Of a stretch of 64,000 nt of DNA, positions 41,380 through 51,695 are shown piece by piece (within the stretch, counting starts at the first letter, position 1; each line of letters begins with the position of its first letter). A model generated the notes under the pieces. That model had not been told where the DNA came from and made no database searches. It saw nothing but the letters and a program-made list of their open reading frames with translations. The translations under genes and the position numbers were made by a program. Source of the stretch: Pseudomonas poae (lineage in GTDB: Bacteria; Pseudomonadota; Gammaproteobacteria; Pseudomonadales; Pseudomonadaceae); contig CP034537.1 in NCBI GenBank assembly GCA_004000515.1, positions 3,424,001-3,488,000 of the forward strand, given 5' to 3'.

Positions 41380-43546
41380 CTAAGTGGTTTTTTCTTTCTC
41401 CAAACCGCCCGATGCCCCTGTCACCACCTGCACACTCAAGCGTGGTGTCGCCAAATCCAACCCCGCCTCATCCAGATGCCGCTTCAACGACAGGTTGAAC
41501 GCCCGCGACACTTCCCACTGCTTGATCGGCGCGGTCTTGAAGCGTGCCCGCAGGATCGCGCTGCCTGACTCGAAACTCTCCACCCCTTGAATCTCCAGCG
41601 GCGACCAGATGTTGCGGCGCTGCAGCGGGTCGTTGCGCATTTTGTGGCCGACATCACGCATCAGCTTGATGGCGTCGTCGATCTCCATGTTGTACGGGAT
41701 TGCCACCCGGAAGATCGCGTAGCCGAACTCCCGCGAATAGTTCTTGATGCTCTTGATCTCGCTGAACGGAATGGTGTGCACGATGCCGTCGATGTCGCGC
41801 AGGCGCACGGTGCGGATGGTCAGGCCCTCGACGGTGCCGAGGTGGCCGCCCACATCCACGTAGTCATCGATGGCCAGGGAGTCTTCGATGATGATGAACA
41901 AGCCGGTGATCAAGTCTGCTACCAGTGATTGCGCACCAAAACCGATGGCCAGGCCGATGACACCGGCACCGGCCAGCAGGGCGTGACGTTCATGCCCATG
42001 TTCGCCAGGGCCACGATGGCGGCAATGATGAAGATGGTCACGAACAGCACGTTGCGAATCAACGGCATCATGGTCTGGGCGCGGGCATTGGCCAGGCCTT
42101 TGCGCGAGCGTGTGAGCGCGTGGTGGATCGCCGTGTCGCTGAGAATCCAGATCAGCCAGGCAAACAGCAAGGTTCCGGCCAGGCCGAACAGCTTGACGCT
42201 GACTTCGTGGCCATCGCCCTCGGTAAACCGAATCAGTGACAAGCCCCACACCCGCAGGCCCAGTTCGATAAACACCAGCCACACCACGAGGTGCGCCAAG
42301 GTGTAGAAAAAGCTCTTCAACCGCTCGGAATACAGGGCGTGGCGCTTGTGCCCGCGCTGCGGCTTGAGGGCGTGGCGGCGTACAAGGCCGTTGATCACCA
42401 TGCACAGCACCAGCAGCACCGTGCACAACAGCGATTGGCGCAAGGCGGTGCTGGTATCGCCGGCGGACACGAAGGTGGCGAACAGCGAGATGCCGACCAG
42501 CAGCAACGCCGGGATGTACCAGAACGAGCCGATGATCTCGATGGTGTCGCTGAGGGCGCGACGCGTCAGGCGGCGCGACAGCGGCTGGTTGCGGATCAGG
42601 TGGGCGATGGGCCGGCGGAAACGCAGGATAAATACGCCTGTGGACAACGCGGCCATCACATTGGCGACAGTCGCGGCGGTGTGGGATAGATGCTGGCCCA
42701 ACGCTTGCACCAGGCGGGGATCGCTCAATGCCTCCCCAAACGCGGCAAAGCTGCCGATCCACCACAGCGGGCGGAACGCCTGGTGCCGCAGGATATACAG
42801 CGCACGGTGGCGGTGTGGCCCGTCGAGAACGGAGAAGGCAATGACGCAGATCGCTGAGAAACACGTGCCGACCACCAGCGCGTAGGCCAGCACCATCGCC
42901 AGGGACTTACCCAGGGACGAAGGCAGCGCGTAGCTCAGGTACACAGTGATCACCAGGGCGATCAGCCACGGCCCCAGTTTGCGCAGGGCGAAGCGCACCA
43001 TGTCCCAGGTACGCGGGTGTTGCGGCAGTTCTTCGGGCAGGCCGAAACGTTCGCGTACGCGGTGGCTGAGCCAGATCAACGCGTACGCCAGCAGGCTCCA
43101 TACCGCGAGGATCAACGCAAAACCGAAAATGATCGGCAGCCACTCGTTGGCCGGCAACATCAGGGCGCTGAGTTCTTCCTGGGCTTGGTCGATTTCATTG
43201 GACCAGCGCCCCAGCGGGCTGTCGGCACCGGAAAACTGTGCCTCCAGATTGGCCAAGGTGCCGCCGATCAAGCCGAGTACGCCTTCTTCGGTGGCCGGTT
43301 GGGCTTTTGCGTGGCTTCACGGAGTTTTTTCAGGTCGCTCAGCAGTTGGGTGCGCTGCTGGTCGTTTTCCAGGGTCTTGATCACCTCGTCCAGCGACTGC
43401 CCCAGCGGTACGTCGGCTTGAGGCTGAGTCTTGGTGGCGTTGCCCAGCAGACCCGGCAGGCTCACGGCGTGGGCAGGCCCGAGCGGCAGCAACATGAGCA
43501 GGGCGATCAGCAGGGTGCAGGGCAGGGCAAAGAGACGGGAGAACAC
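41380..43546 (-). CDS. Large MscS-family mechanosensitive channel
   Basis: This is an inner-membrane channel of about 722 residues. A signal peptide (LIALLMLLPLGPAHA) and a short periplasmic part precede about ten hydrophobic segments. The MscS core follows: pore helix region GVIGLAIGFGAQSLVADLITGL, then the beta domain (IDDYVDVGGHLGTVEGLTIR, IPFSEIKSIKNYSR) and a cytoplasmic tail. It resembles the YbiO-like long members. Such channels open on osmotic downshock. Two one-base losses: near 43308 (before GLIGGTLANLEAQ) and near 41993 (MNVTP then LLAGAG). The GTG start at 43546 is preceded by AAGG. It converges on mbtH. Confidence 0.88.
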
Positions 43547-43598
43547 TAGGCGGTCAACCTTGAAAACGACGAGTTGACCGAGTGTACGAGGGCGTGGG

Positions 43599-43775
43599 TC
43601 ATTCGGCCAGTTTGGCGAGGATTTTGTAGACCACGGTGCCCAGGATCAGCAGCATGCCGATCCACATGCCAAAGACGCCAACGGGCTTGTCACGAAAGTT
43701 GAAGCCTACGGCCAGCAGGATCATGCCGATCAGGATAGGAATAAGCATGGCGTGGAAGGAGGACATGGAGATCAT
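43599..43775 (-). CDS. Small two-helix membrane protein, unknown
   Basis: This 58-residue protein consists of two hydrophobic helices (AMLIPILIGMILLAVGFNF and VGVFGMWIGMLLILGTVVYK) joined by a short charged turn, with a Lys-rich end. No family is recognised. An in-frame start 36 bp upstream would add a basic stretch; the ATG at 43775 is preferred because it begins just before the first helix. It lies between apeB and the MscS gene, on the same strand. Confidence 0.5.
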   Translation of the reverse strand: MISMSSFHAMLIPILIGMILLAVGFNFRDKPVGVFGMWIGMLLILGTVVYKILAKLAE

Positions 43776-43879
43776 GGTGCGACGGCCTTGTCGGAGTGGG
43801 AATACTGACAAGTTTAGGTCGGATTACGGGAATTGGCGTTGATGTGTGTCAGATAGCGTTGGGGTGTTTGAAATTGCCT

Positions 43880-43948
43880 CATCGCAGGCAAGCCAGCTCC
43901 CACATTTGAATGTGTTCACAAATCAAAATGTGGGAGCTGGCTTGCCTG
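43880..43948. repeat. REPIN (GTGGGAGCTGGCTTGCC family)
   Basis: CATCGCAGGCAAGCCAGCTC at 43880 and the inverted arm AAATGTGGGAGCTGGCTTGC to 43948, separated by a short AT-rich loop, just downstream of apeB. Confidence 0.88.
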
Positions 43949-43957
43949 TTGCCGATA

Positions 43958-45247
43958 TCAGGGCAAGTCACGACTCGCGTAGAAAGCCCCCAACACCTTC
44001 ACCAGATGCGCCAGGTCATGGCTGCCGCACAGCTCACGAATGGAATGCATGGCAAATGTCGGCAAACCGATATCCACGGTGCGCACGCCCAGGTGGCTGG
44101 CGGTGATCGGGCCGATGGTGGAACCACAGCCCATGTCGCTGCGCACCACGAAGCTCTGCACCGGTACTTCTTCGGCCATGCACAAGTGACGGAAGAACCC
44201 GGCAGTTTCGCTGTTGGTGGCGTAGCGCTGGTTGCTGTTGACCTTGATCACCGGGCCGGCATTGAGCTTGGGGCCGTGGTTGGCGTCGTGTTTCTCGGCG
44301 TAGTTCGGGTGCACACCGTGGGCGTTGTCGGCAGACACCAGCAGGGATTTTTGAATGGTGCGTACGAATTCATCACCTTCCGGCAGCAGGCGGCGCAGGG
44401 TCTGTTCCAGCATCGGGCCATCGGCGCCGCAGGCGGAGCAGGAGCCGACTTCTTCGTGGTCGTTGCACACCAGCACGCAGGTTTCATCGGTATCGCTGGT
44501 GAGCAAGGCCTGCAGGCCGGCGTAGCAGGACAGCAGGTTATCCAGGCGCGCGCCGGCAATGAAGTCGCCATTCAGGCCAATCACCGCAGCGCTATGGGTG
44601 TCGTAGAAGCTCAGCTCGTAGTCGAGCACCACGTCGGCGTTCAGCCCATGCTCGCGGGCCAGTTGCTCGGTGAGCACGGCGCGGAAGTCTACGCGCTCGT
44701 CGCCGGCGAATTGCGCGAGGATCGGCGGCAGCTCGGTCTGTGCATTGATCGCCCAACCCTGGTTGGCTTCACGGTTCAGGTGAATGGCCAGGTTGGGGAT
44801 GATGGCGATGGGCAGCTTGAAGTCGATCAGCTGGCTTTCGACCTTGCCATCGCGGCGGAAGGTCACGCGGCCGGCCAGGGACAGGTCACGGTCGAACCAC
44901 GGTGCCAGCAGCGCGCCGCCGTAGACTTCGACGCCCAACTGCCAGAAACCCTGGCGTTGCAGCTCAGGCTGGGGCTTGACCCGCAGGCACGGGCTGTCGG
45001 TGTGGGCGCCGACCAGTCGAATGCCGCCCTGCAGCGGCGAATGGCGGCCGAGCTTGAAGGCGATGATCGAGGAGTCGTTGCGGGTCACGTAATAGCGACC
45101 GTTGGCTTCGGTGGTCCAGGTATCGCGCTCGTCGAGGCGATGGTAACCGGCCGCTTCCAGGCGCTGGGCGAGGGCAGCAGTGGCATGAAAAGGAGTAGGG
45201 GAGGCCTTGAGGAAGTCGATCAGGCCTTGATTCAACGCTTCGCGCAT
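43958..45247 (-). CDS. apeB: M18-family aspartyl aminopeptidase ApeB
   Basis: This intact 429-residue metallo-aminopeptidase is of the M18 family. Zinc and catalytic positions are in [14 protein letters not shown] (His, Asp), [14 protein letters not shown] (Asp), DHEEVGSCS (Glu pair) and [10 protein letters not shown] (His). Family members remove acidic N-terminal residues in the cytosol. The start at 45247 is used because GGAG precedes it and [22 protein letters not shown] fits the family; the frame is open 81 bp further upstream without homology. In P. aeruginosa the homologue is likewise next to rluA and minCDE. Confidence 0.95.
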   Translation of the reverse strand: MREALNQGLIDFLKASPTPFHATAALAQRLEAAGYHRLDERDTWTTEANGRYYVTRNDSSIIAFKLGRHSPLQGGIRLVGAHTDSPCLRVKPQPELQRQGFWQLGVEVYGGALLAPWFDRDLSLAGRVTFRRDGKVESQLIDFKLPIAIIPNLAIHLNREANQGWAINAQTELPPILAQFAGDERVDFRAVLTEQLAREHGLNADVVLDYELSFYDTHSAAVIGLNGDFIAGARLDNLLSCYAGLQALLTSDTDETCVLVCNDHEEVGSCSACGADGPMLEQTLRRLLPEGDEFVRTIQKSLLVSADNAHGVHPNYAEKHDANHGPKLNAGPVIKVNSNQRYATNSETAGFFRHLCMAEEVPVQSFVVRSDMGCGSTIGPITASHLGVRTVDIGLPTFAMHSIRELCGSHDLAHLVKVLGAFYASRDLP

Positions 45248-45336
45248 AAATAGCTCCAGACAGCAATGCGCGGAGTTTACCGTATTGGCTCGGAATTTGG
45301 CGTGAAGCTGCTGTCTTGAACCCAACACAAAACTAC

Positions 45337-45425
45337 TGTGGGAGCTGGCTTGCCTGCGATAGCGGTCTTTCTACAAAAAATGTGGAACTGACACTCCGCC
45401 ATCGCAGGCAAGCCAGCTCCCACAT
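45337..45425. repeat. REPIN (GTGGGAGCTGGCTTGCC family)
   Basis: TGTGGGAGCTGGCTTGCCTG at 45337 and its inverted arm ending at 45425 lie between apeB and rluA. Confidence 0.88.
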
Positions 45426-45442
45426 TGAACGCATTTGCAGCA

Positions 45443-46055
45443 TTAGAACGGAGCAGGGCACTTTGCGGGTGCGTGTGCTGAGCATGCTCGCGTGCAGGCA
45501 CAGGCGCGGCCAGGCCGCCAGGGCTTGTTCGTGGGCATACAGGCCATCACCCAGCAGCGGGTGGCCGATGGAAAGCATGTGCACGCGCAGTTGGTGCGAA
45601 CGCCCGGTAATCGGCGTCAGCTCCACACGGCACCAGTCGCCACAGCGCTCCAGCACCTTCCAGAAAGTCAGCGCGTGCTTGCCGAACTCGTAATCCACCA
45701 CATGACGCGGCTTGGTCGGCGGGTCGTAGCGCAAGGGCAGGTCGATGCTGCCGCTGTCCAGTTCCGGTTGGCCCCAGGCCAGGGCGGTGTAGGCTTTTTC
45801 GGTTTCACGGTCGTGAAACTGGCGGGACAGTTCGCGGTGGCTATCGGCGTCCCGGGCCAACAGGATGATCCCTGAGGTTTCCCAGTCCAGGCGATGGACG
45901 ATGCGGGCTTCGGGGTAGCCGTTTTCCTGCAGGCGGGTGATCAGGCAGTCCTTGTTGTCATCGGCGCGGCCAGGCACCGAGAGCAGCAGGGTCGGCTTGT
46001 TCACCACCAGGACAGCGTCGTCCTGATGCAGGATATGGATATTGGACAGCGGCAT
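45443..46055 (-). CDS. rluA: RluA-family rRNA/tRNA pseudouridine synthase
   Basis: This pseudouridine synthase of about 204 residues has the catalytic Asp in IVHRLDWETSGIILLAR and the family motifs YPEARIVHRLD, EKAYTALAWG and TPITGRSHQLRVHM. The RluA subgroup modifies 23S rRNA position 746 and tRNA position 32. The start at 46055 (MPLSNIHILHQDD) is used; 33 codons upstream have no homology. Near 45470 the frame slips by one base (an extra A in CGCAAAGTGC would explain it); the natural end is then KCPAPF-stop at 45443. Uncorrected, the frame runs into the REPIN. Confidence 0.85.
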
Positions 46056-46150
46056 TAAACAGCCTCGTAACAAACGCCAACGGCGGCTCGCCCACCTGGC
46101 TCCCGAAAAGGGATCAGGTGTGCGAGCCGCCGTGGCGGCCGCCTGTTCGA

Positions 46151-46404
46151 TCAACGATCAGGCAGGGTGATATTGAGTTCCAGAATCGAGCAGCTGCCGT
46201 CGTTTTCCAGGGCGACATGTACATCGTCGTTCCCGATGTTGACGTACTTGCGGATCACCTCGACCAGTTCCTTCTGCAAGGCTGGCAGGTAGTCCGGCGT
46301 GCTGCGTTGGCCGCGTTCGTGCGCCACGATGATCTGTAGACGCTCTTTCGCTACCGACGCGGTCGTAGGCTTTTGTTGGCGCGAAAGAAGTCGAGAAATT
46401 TCAT
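46151..46404 (-). CDS. minE: Cell division topological factor MinE
   Basis: MinE drives pole-to-pole oscillation of MinCD so that the septum forms at mid-cell. The corrected protein has 84 residues: [17 protein letters not shown], then [15 protein letters not shown] (MinD-interacting helix) and the topological specificity domain ([22 protein letters not shown]). One A is lost in CAACAAAAGCC near 46368, which would otherwise stop the protein at residue 17. Because MinE is needed for normal division, the break is almost certainly a sequence error. It follows minD by three bases. Confidence 0.93.
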
Positions 46405-46407
46405 TGT

Positions 46408-47219
46408 TTAGTTGCCTCCAAAGATACGCTCGAAGAATCCCTTCTTCTTTACATCGAGGAAGCGATGTTCCACGGTCTTGCCCAGCAGGCGATCAACTGC
46501 ATCGCTGTACGCCTGGCCGGCGTCGCTCTGGTCATCGAGGATGACCGGAACGCCTGGTTGGAGGCCTTCAGGACTGCCTGGGATTCTGGAATCACGCCCA
46601 GCAGGGTCACTGCGAGGATTTCCTTCACGTCTTCAACGCCGAGCATTTCGCCATTGCTGACGCGCTCAGGGTTGTAGCGGGTGAGCAGCAAGTGCTCCTT
46701 GATCGGGTCCTGGCCTTCTTCGGCGCGCTTGGATTTGCTGGCCAGCAGGCCCAGCATGCGGTCCGAGTCACGTACCGAGGACACTTCCGGGTTCGTGACC
46801 ACGATGGCTTCGTCGGCGAAGTACATCGCCAAGTGAGCACCGGTTTCGATACCGGCCGGGGAGTCGCACACCACGTATTCGAAGGTTTCTTTCAGCTCTG
46901 CCAGGACTTTGCCTACGCCTTCCTTGGTCAGTGCGTCTTTGTCGCGGGTCTGGCTGGCAGCCAGCACGTACAGGTTCTCAAGGCGCTTGTCCTTGATCAG
47001 GGCCTGTTGCAGGTTGGCTTCGCCGTTCACCACGTTGACGAAGTCGTACACCACGCGGCGTTCGCAGCCCATGATCAGGTCGAGGTTACGCAAACCGACG
47101 TCGAAGTCGACGATGACTGTCTTGTGGCCGCGCAGAGCGAGGCCGGTACCGATAGCGGCGCTGGTGGTGGTCTTACCCACACCACCCTTGCCGGATGTAA
47201 CCACGAGAATCTTGGCCAA
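46408..47219 (-). CDS. minD: Septum-site determining ATPase MinD
   Basis: This is a membrane-associated deviant Walker-type ATPase that recruits MinC. It has the P-loop [15 protein letters not shown] near residue 10, [22 protein letters not shown] (Walker B) and a C-terminal amphipathic membrane-targeting helix (expected [11 protein letters not shown]). One G is lost near 46557 (AACCAGGCGTT); restoring it gives [19 protein letters not shown]. Corrected length is 270 residues. It is in an operon with minE downstream; minC ends 200 bp upstream. Confidence 0.95.
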
Positions 47220-47419
47220 GGTGTTTCACCCCTAAGGAAAAAGGACTTTTCGGTCCCTGAAAAACATCTCTTGGAACTCGCTGCAGGCGGACAGCCTTTG
47301 TAGGAAAAGATGTGGTTTCCGGATGGGAAACGCCAACTTCCAATTATTCCTACACAAGTAATGCCGGTTTCGCTGTGCTATCGGAGTCTAGAGATGCTTG
47401 GAAAATGCGGCAGTATCCG

Positions 47420-48156
47420 TTAAAGACGGATGATGTTCAACACATCGCCCGACAGGCTGACCTGCACCCCGGCCCCCCACAGCGGATCACGGCGCAAATC
47501 TTCTGAAACCTTGTACTGGCCTGCGATGGACACTAGCTCAGCGGTCAACTGCTGGCAAAAAATACGGGCCTTGGTATCACCCTTGATGCCGGCGAGGGCA
47601 CGTCCGCGCATCGGGCCGTATACATGGATGTTGCCATCGGCGAGAAGTTCCGCCCGGGACTGACCGACGAGATCACCACAAGGTCGCCACCCTGGGCGTA
47701 AATCTGCTGCCCGCCCCGTACGGGAGAGGTGATGATCTTTGTAGGCTTGATCGTAGGCTCGGGTGGTTTTTCCGGTTTTTTCTTCTCTTCGCCGACCAAT
47801 GGTTCTAACGGACGCTCACGCGCACCGGACGGCGGCAATACTGGCAGTTCAATGGCGATGGCCGCGGCAATGTCTTCGATACGGCTGGCACGAATTGCCA
47901 GGGTGCGCAGGCCATGGGAGCGGCACACGCGCATCAGGCCGGGCAGGTCGATGACCCCTTGGCCGGCAGGCAGTTTGTCCAGGGCCAGCACCAGCGGGGC
48001 ATTGTTGAAGAAGTTCGGCGCCAGGGCGACCTTGGCGGCCAATTGGCGGTCCAGGGCGTCGAGGTCGTTGCGGGCCAGTTCCAGCACGGTGATGGCGAGC
48101 ATGCTGCCTTTCAGCTGGAACACGGGATCTTGGTCTAGCGGTTCGGTTTGGCTCAT
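47420..48156 (-). CDS. minC: Septum inhibitor MinC
   Basis: MinC blocks FtsZ assembly away from mid-cell. The N-terminal domain (residues 1-110: [28 protein letters not shown]) binds FtsZ. After a Pro/Lys-rich linker (about residues 115-145), the C-terminal beta-helix domain ([43 protein letters not shown]) binds MinD. One G is lost near 47658 (CCCGGGCGG); restoring it joins [19 protein letters not shown]. Corrected length is 245 residues. The start at 48156 ([10 protein letters not shown]) is preferred; an upstream in-frame ATG lacks homology. Confidence 0.94.
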
Positions 48157-48275
48157 GGTCGGCAAAAGCGGCTTGTCACGAAAAGTGTCGAGACTTATAA
48201 CGAGAACATCCACTGGCCGCAAGCCGAGTCGAACCGTTGTAGAATGCGCGGCCCTTGTCTTTACCGGAATCTGTA

Positions 48276-49210
48276 ATGGATCGCCCGCGTTTTCGAGCTG
48301 TATTTTTCACCCACGTTTTTGGCTGTTATGGCTGGGACTCGGCCTGCTGTGGCTGGTCACCCAGTTGCCGTACCGCGCGCTGCTGGTCATCGGCCGCGTG
48401 TTGGGTGCGGGAATGTACCGTGTGGCCGGTGAACGTCGGCGCATCGCCGCGCGAAACCTGGAGCTGTGCTTCCCGGAAAAATCCGCCAAAGAGCGAAAAC
48501 ATTTGCTTAAGGAAAACTTTGCCTCCACCGGCATCGCCTTCTTTGAAATGGCCATGAGCTGGTGGTGGTCGCGCCAGCGTTTGGCGCGCCTGGCCCATGT
48601 CGAAGGCCTGGAGCACCTCAAGCAGGCTCAACTGGACGGCAAGGGCGTGATTCTCATGGCCCTGCATTTCACTACCCTGGAAATCGGCGCAGCCTTGCTG
48701 GGGCAAAAGCACACCATTGATGGCATGTACCGCGAGCACGGCAACCCGCTGTTCGACTATATCCAGCGCCGTGGCCGCGAGCGCCACAACCTCGATTCCC
48801 TGGCGGTGGAGCGCGAGGACGTGCGCGGCATGCTCAAGCTGCTGCGCGCCGGCCGTGCCATCTGGTATGCACCGGACCAGGACTACGGCGCCAAGCAAAG
48901 CATCTTCGTGCCGCTGTTCGGCATTCAGGCCGCTACCGTGCCGGCCACCAGCAAGTTCGCCAAGCTGGGCAAGGCGCTGGTGGTGCCGTTCACCCAGCAG
49001 CGCCTGGCCGACGGCAGTGGGTACCGCCTGGTGATCCACCCGCCGCTGGCTGACTTCCCCGGCGAAAGCGATGAGGCCGATTGCCTGCGCATCAACCAGT
49101 GGGTCGAAGCCTCTGTACGTGAATGCCCTGAGCAGTACCTGTGGACCCATCGCCGCTTCAAGAGCCGGCCACCGGGTGAGCCAAAACTGTACGAAAAACG
49201 CCGTCGGTAA
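48276..49210 (+). CDS. Lipid A lauroyl-type acyltransferase (LpxL/HtrB family)
   Basis: This inner-membrane acyltransferase of about 311 residues adds a secondary acyl chain to lipid A. One N-terminal transmembrane helix ([16 protein letters not shown]) is followed by the acyltransferase domain with HFTTLE (the HX4E/D catalytic motif), [21 protein letters not shown] and a late [10 protein letters not shown]. One T is lost near 48305 (GTATTTTTCACC), which hides the true start [10 protein letters not shown] at 48276. It is divergent from minC, as its counterpart PA3242 is in P. aeruginosa. Confidence 0.9.
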
Positions 49211-49240
49211 TCCCGATGTTCCCCTACATGGAGTGATGCG

Positions 49241-50385
49241 ATGCGCCCAGCTGAACCGGTTACAGGCTTGATTCTTTCCGGCGGTGGGGCGCGAGCGGCA
49301 TATCAAGTGGGGGTGTTGGCGGCGATTGCCGAATTGCTGCCGCCGGGGCGCCGAACCCGTTTCCGGTGATCGTCGGCACGTCGGCCGGAGCGATCAATGC
49401 GGTAAGCCTGGCCAGTGGGGCCATGGATTTCACCGCCGCGATCCAACGACTTACCGCGTTCTGGCAAGGCTTTCGCAGCCATCTGGTGCTGCGCAGTGAC
49501 TGGCCGGGGTGATTCGCCAGGCGAGCCGGTTTTTTTCCACAGTTTGCTCGGCATGGGCGCGCAGGTGCCAGTGGCACTGCTCAATAGCGCGCCGTTGCGC
49601 GATTTGCTCAACGACAAACTGCACCTGCACGGTATCGACGAAGCCATCCGCAAAAAGCACCTGCATGCGGTGGCCGTGACAGCCTTCGGTTATGAGTCCG
49701 GGCAAGCGGTGACCTTTTATCAAGGCGGGCGCACCATCGACGCGTGGTTGCGCCATCGGCGTATCGGCGTGCCCACTCAGCTCAGCGTTGAACACCTGCT
49801 GGCCAGTTCGGCGATCCCCTTGTTGTTCGCCCCAGTCAAACTTGACCATGAGTATTTCGGCGACGGCGCTGTACGCCAGTCGGCCCCATCAGCCCGGCGC
49901 TGCACCTGGGGGCCAGCCGTGTCTTGGTGGTTGGCGTCAGCGGCAACCCGCGTGGCAATGAGCCAGCGGTGCAGCGAACCTTCACCGGCCAGGAGCCGAC
50001 CCTGGCGCAGATCGGTGGGCACATGCTCAACAGTACGTTCATCGACAGCCTGGAAAGCGATATCGAACTGCTGGAGCGGCTCAACCAGTTCAGCCATTTC
50101 CGGCCTGCCGACAGCACCGCCCAGGGGTTGGCTCCGGTGGAAGTGCTGGTCATTGCGCCCAGCCAGCCTATCGACGAAATCGCAGCGCGACATCGCCAGG
50201 AATTGCCGGCGGCGTTGCGTTTGTTCTTGCGTGGGCCGGGGGCGACCAAGACGAGTGGGGCGGGGGTGTTGAGCTACTTGCTGTTCGAGGCGGGGTATTG
50301 CAGCGAGTTGATCGAGCTGGGACGGCGGGATGCGTTGGCCAAGCGTGATCAGATCACGCGATTCCTGGGCCTGCCACCGAACTGA
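49241..50385 (+). CDS. Patatin-like phospholipase
   Basis: This is a patatin-family lipid acyl hydrolase of about 382 residues. The oxyanion-hole motif GLILSGGGARAAYQVGVL lies near residue 10, the nucleophile Ser in IVGTSAGAINAV, and the catalytic Asp in FGDGAVRQ. No signal peptide or type V translocator domain is seen, so it is probably cytosolic or peripheral. Four one-base losses fragment it: near 49350 (GGGGCGCC), 49512 (CCGGGGTG), 49540 (TTTCCAC) and 49888 (GGCCCCATC). All are in homopolymers, and correcting them gives a continuous family match. It lies 30 bp after the acyltransferase gene and may be co-transcribed with it. Confidence 0.86.
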
Positions 50386-50457
50386 ATGTGGGAGCTGGCT
50401 TGCCTGCGATAGCGGTGGGTCTGACAGATCGCTATCGCAGGCAAGCCAGCTCCCACA
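50385..50457. repeat. REPIN (GTGGGAGCTGGCTTGCC family)
   Basis: AATGTGGGAGCTGGCTTGCC at 50385 with an inverted arm ending at 50457; an inner pair (GATAGCG/CGCTATC) extends the hairpin. It lies between the convergent patatin and Tsx-like genes. Confidence 0.9.
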
Positions 50458-50474
50458 GGGACTGGCGGTGTGCG

Positions 50475-51260
50475 TTAGAAGTGGTACTTGACCAGGAAGC
50501 TCGCCGTGTCCTGATTGGTCTTGAACGCGCCTGAATCTTCGATCCCGTACTTGTTCTTCCAGTAGTCGTATTCAAAGCCGACGTACAGTTGTTTCTCACC
50601 CCAATGCAACGCCTTGCCCAGGTCATATTTGACCTGTGGGTTGAAGTGCAGGTTGGCGTGGTAAGTGCCACGGGCGTTCTTGTCGTTGTCCGTCACCCAG
50701 TCCATGTAGCCGTCGATCAGGATGTTGGAGTTGCCCACCGGCAGGGTGTACGACCACACCGGCGTGATCTGCCACACGCCATCACCCGGGCGATTGCCTT
50801 CGGTCTGGCGCTGGTAGAAGTTCAACTGGAAGTAGTCGAAACCCGGGATGTTCAAGTCAAAGCCAGGGCCCAGCAGGTACGACTCGTTATCGCCTTCGCC
50901 GAACTCGTAAGTGAAGGCCAGCAATACGTCTTTGATCGGGCCGAAGGACAGGTCCTTGTCAAAGATCTTGCCGAATGACAGGCGTGGGCTGAACTCGCCG
51001 TAGTAAGTACTTGGGCCGACGTTGCCGTCTTCCTTGCCGTTGTAAAAGATGCGGTCGACAAACAAGAAGTTGTCGCCGTACTTCCATGCGTCCGCATGTT
51101 CGAACGTTACGGTTTGCTGGATCTGCGGGTTAACGGTAAAGCTCTTGCCCCACAGATAAGTCAGGCTGTTGTTCTGCCACTGCAACAGGTCACCGGCCAC
51201 GGCTTGGCCACCGGCCAGCAGGGAACCCGCCAGCATCAGGCCTTTGAACATAGGTTTCAT
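50475..51260 (-). CDS. Nucleoside-specific outer-membrane channel (Tsx/OmpK family)
   Basis: This intact 261-residue outer-membrane beta-barrel has a signal peptide (KGLMLAGSLLAGGQAVAG), many alternating aromatic strands (SLTYLWGKSFTVNP, YGEFSPRLSFGKIF, YFQLNFYQRQTEG) and a C-terminal Phe (FLVKYHF), the hallmark for BAM insertion. Tsx-like channels pass nucleosides and related small solutes. Its position beside a nucleobase permease and the urate catabolic genes suggests uptake of purine compounds. It is transcribed in the same direction as the permease but 435 bp away, so it probably has its own promoter. Confidence 0.88.
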   Translation of the reverse strand: MKPMFKGLMLAGSLLAGGQAVAGDLLQWQNNSLTYLWGKSFTVNPQIQQTVTFEHADAWKYGDNFLFVDRIFYNGKEDGNVGPSTYYGEFSPRLSFGKIFDKDLSFGPIKDVLLAFTYEFGEGDNESYLLGPGFDLNIPGFDYFQLNFYQRQTEGNRPGDGVWQITPVWSYTLPVGNSNILIDGYMDWVTDNDKNARGTYHANLHFNPQVKYDLGKALHWGEKQLYVGFEYDYWKNKYGIEDSGAFKTNQDTASFLVKYHF

Positions 51261-51695
51261 TCGGTTGCTCCCGAGTTAAAGTTTTATGGTTTTTCTTCTA
51301 CGCAGGCGCTCTGGTGTGGCGCCTTTTGGATCGCTGCAAAAATCGTCTATTCGGTCAGCTTTAGTGCTTTTAGCAAGAGCTGCGCCAAGGTGTTTAAAAA
51401 GCCAAAAAATCCCCGTCGGCTGCAATAAATGCAGTCGAATTCAGAGACTTTTGCGCACGATGGCTGCAGACATGAGGCCGGGATAAGTTGGCCTTGCAGT
51501 CAGCTTTTACATTTGCTGTTTTTTTTTGAGTCGATTCGAGCGGGCGCGGAGAATACTGGCTCCAAAGCCTTGGCTCAAGTGCGCTGTAACAGAGCGCGTG
51601 GGGCAGAATGGGGCACGGCGTGTGGCCGGCCCCAGGTGAATGCTGTGCATGTGGATATTCCCGGTTTCGTTATTGTTTTTATTTGAACGAAGGAA
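51261..51695. other. 435-bp intergenic region between the Tsx-like gene and the permease
   Basis: No convincing gene is seen. The stretch nearest the Tsx-like gene is AT-rich with T-runs and should hold its promoter. No clear palindrome was identified. Confidence 0.5.

Noticed and set aside
45333..45440. C-terminal extension of the RluA reading frame
   Set aside because: It also translates a REPIN; the expected end CPAPF-stop lies just before it in another frame.
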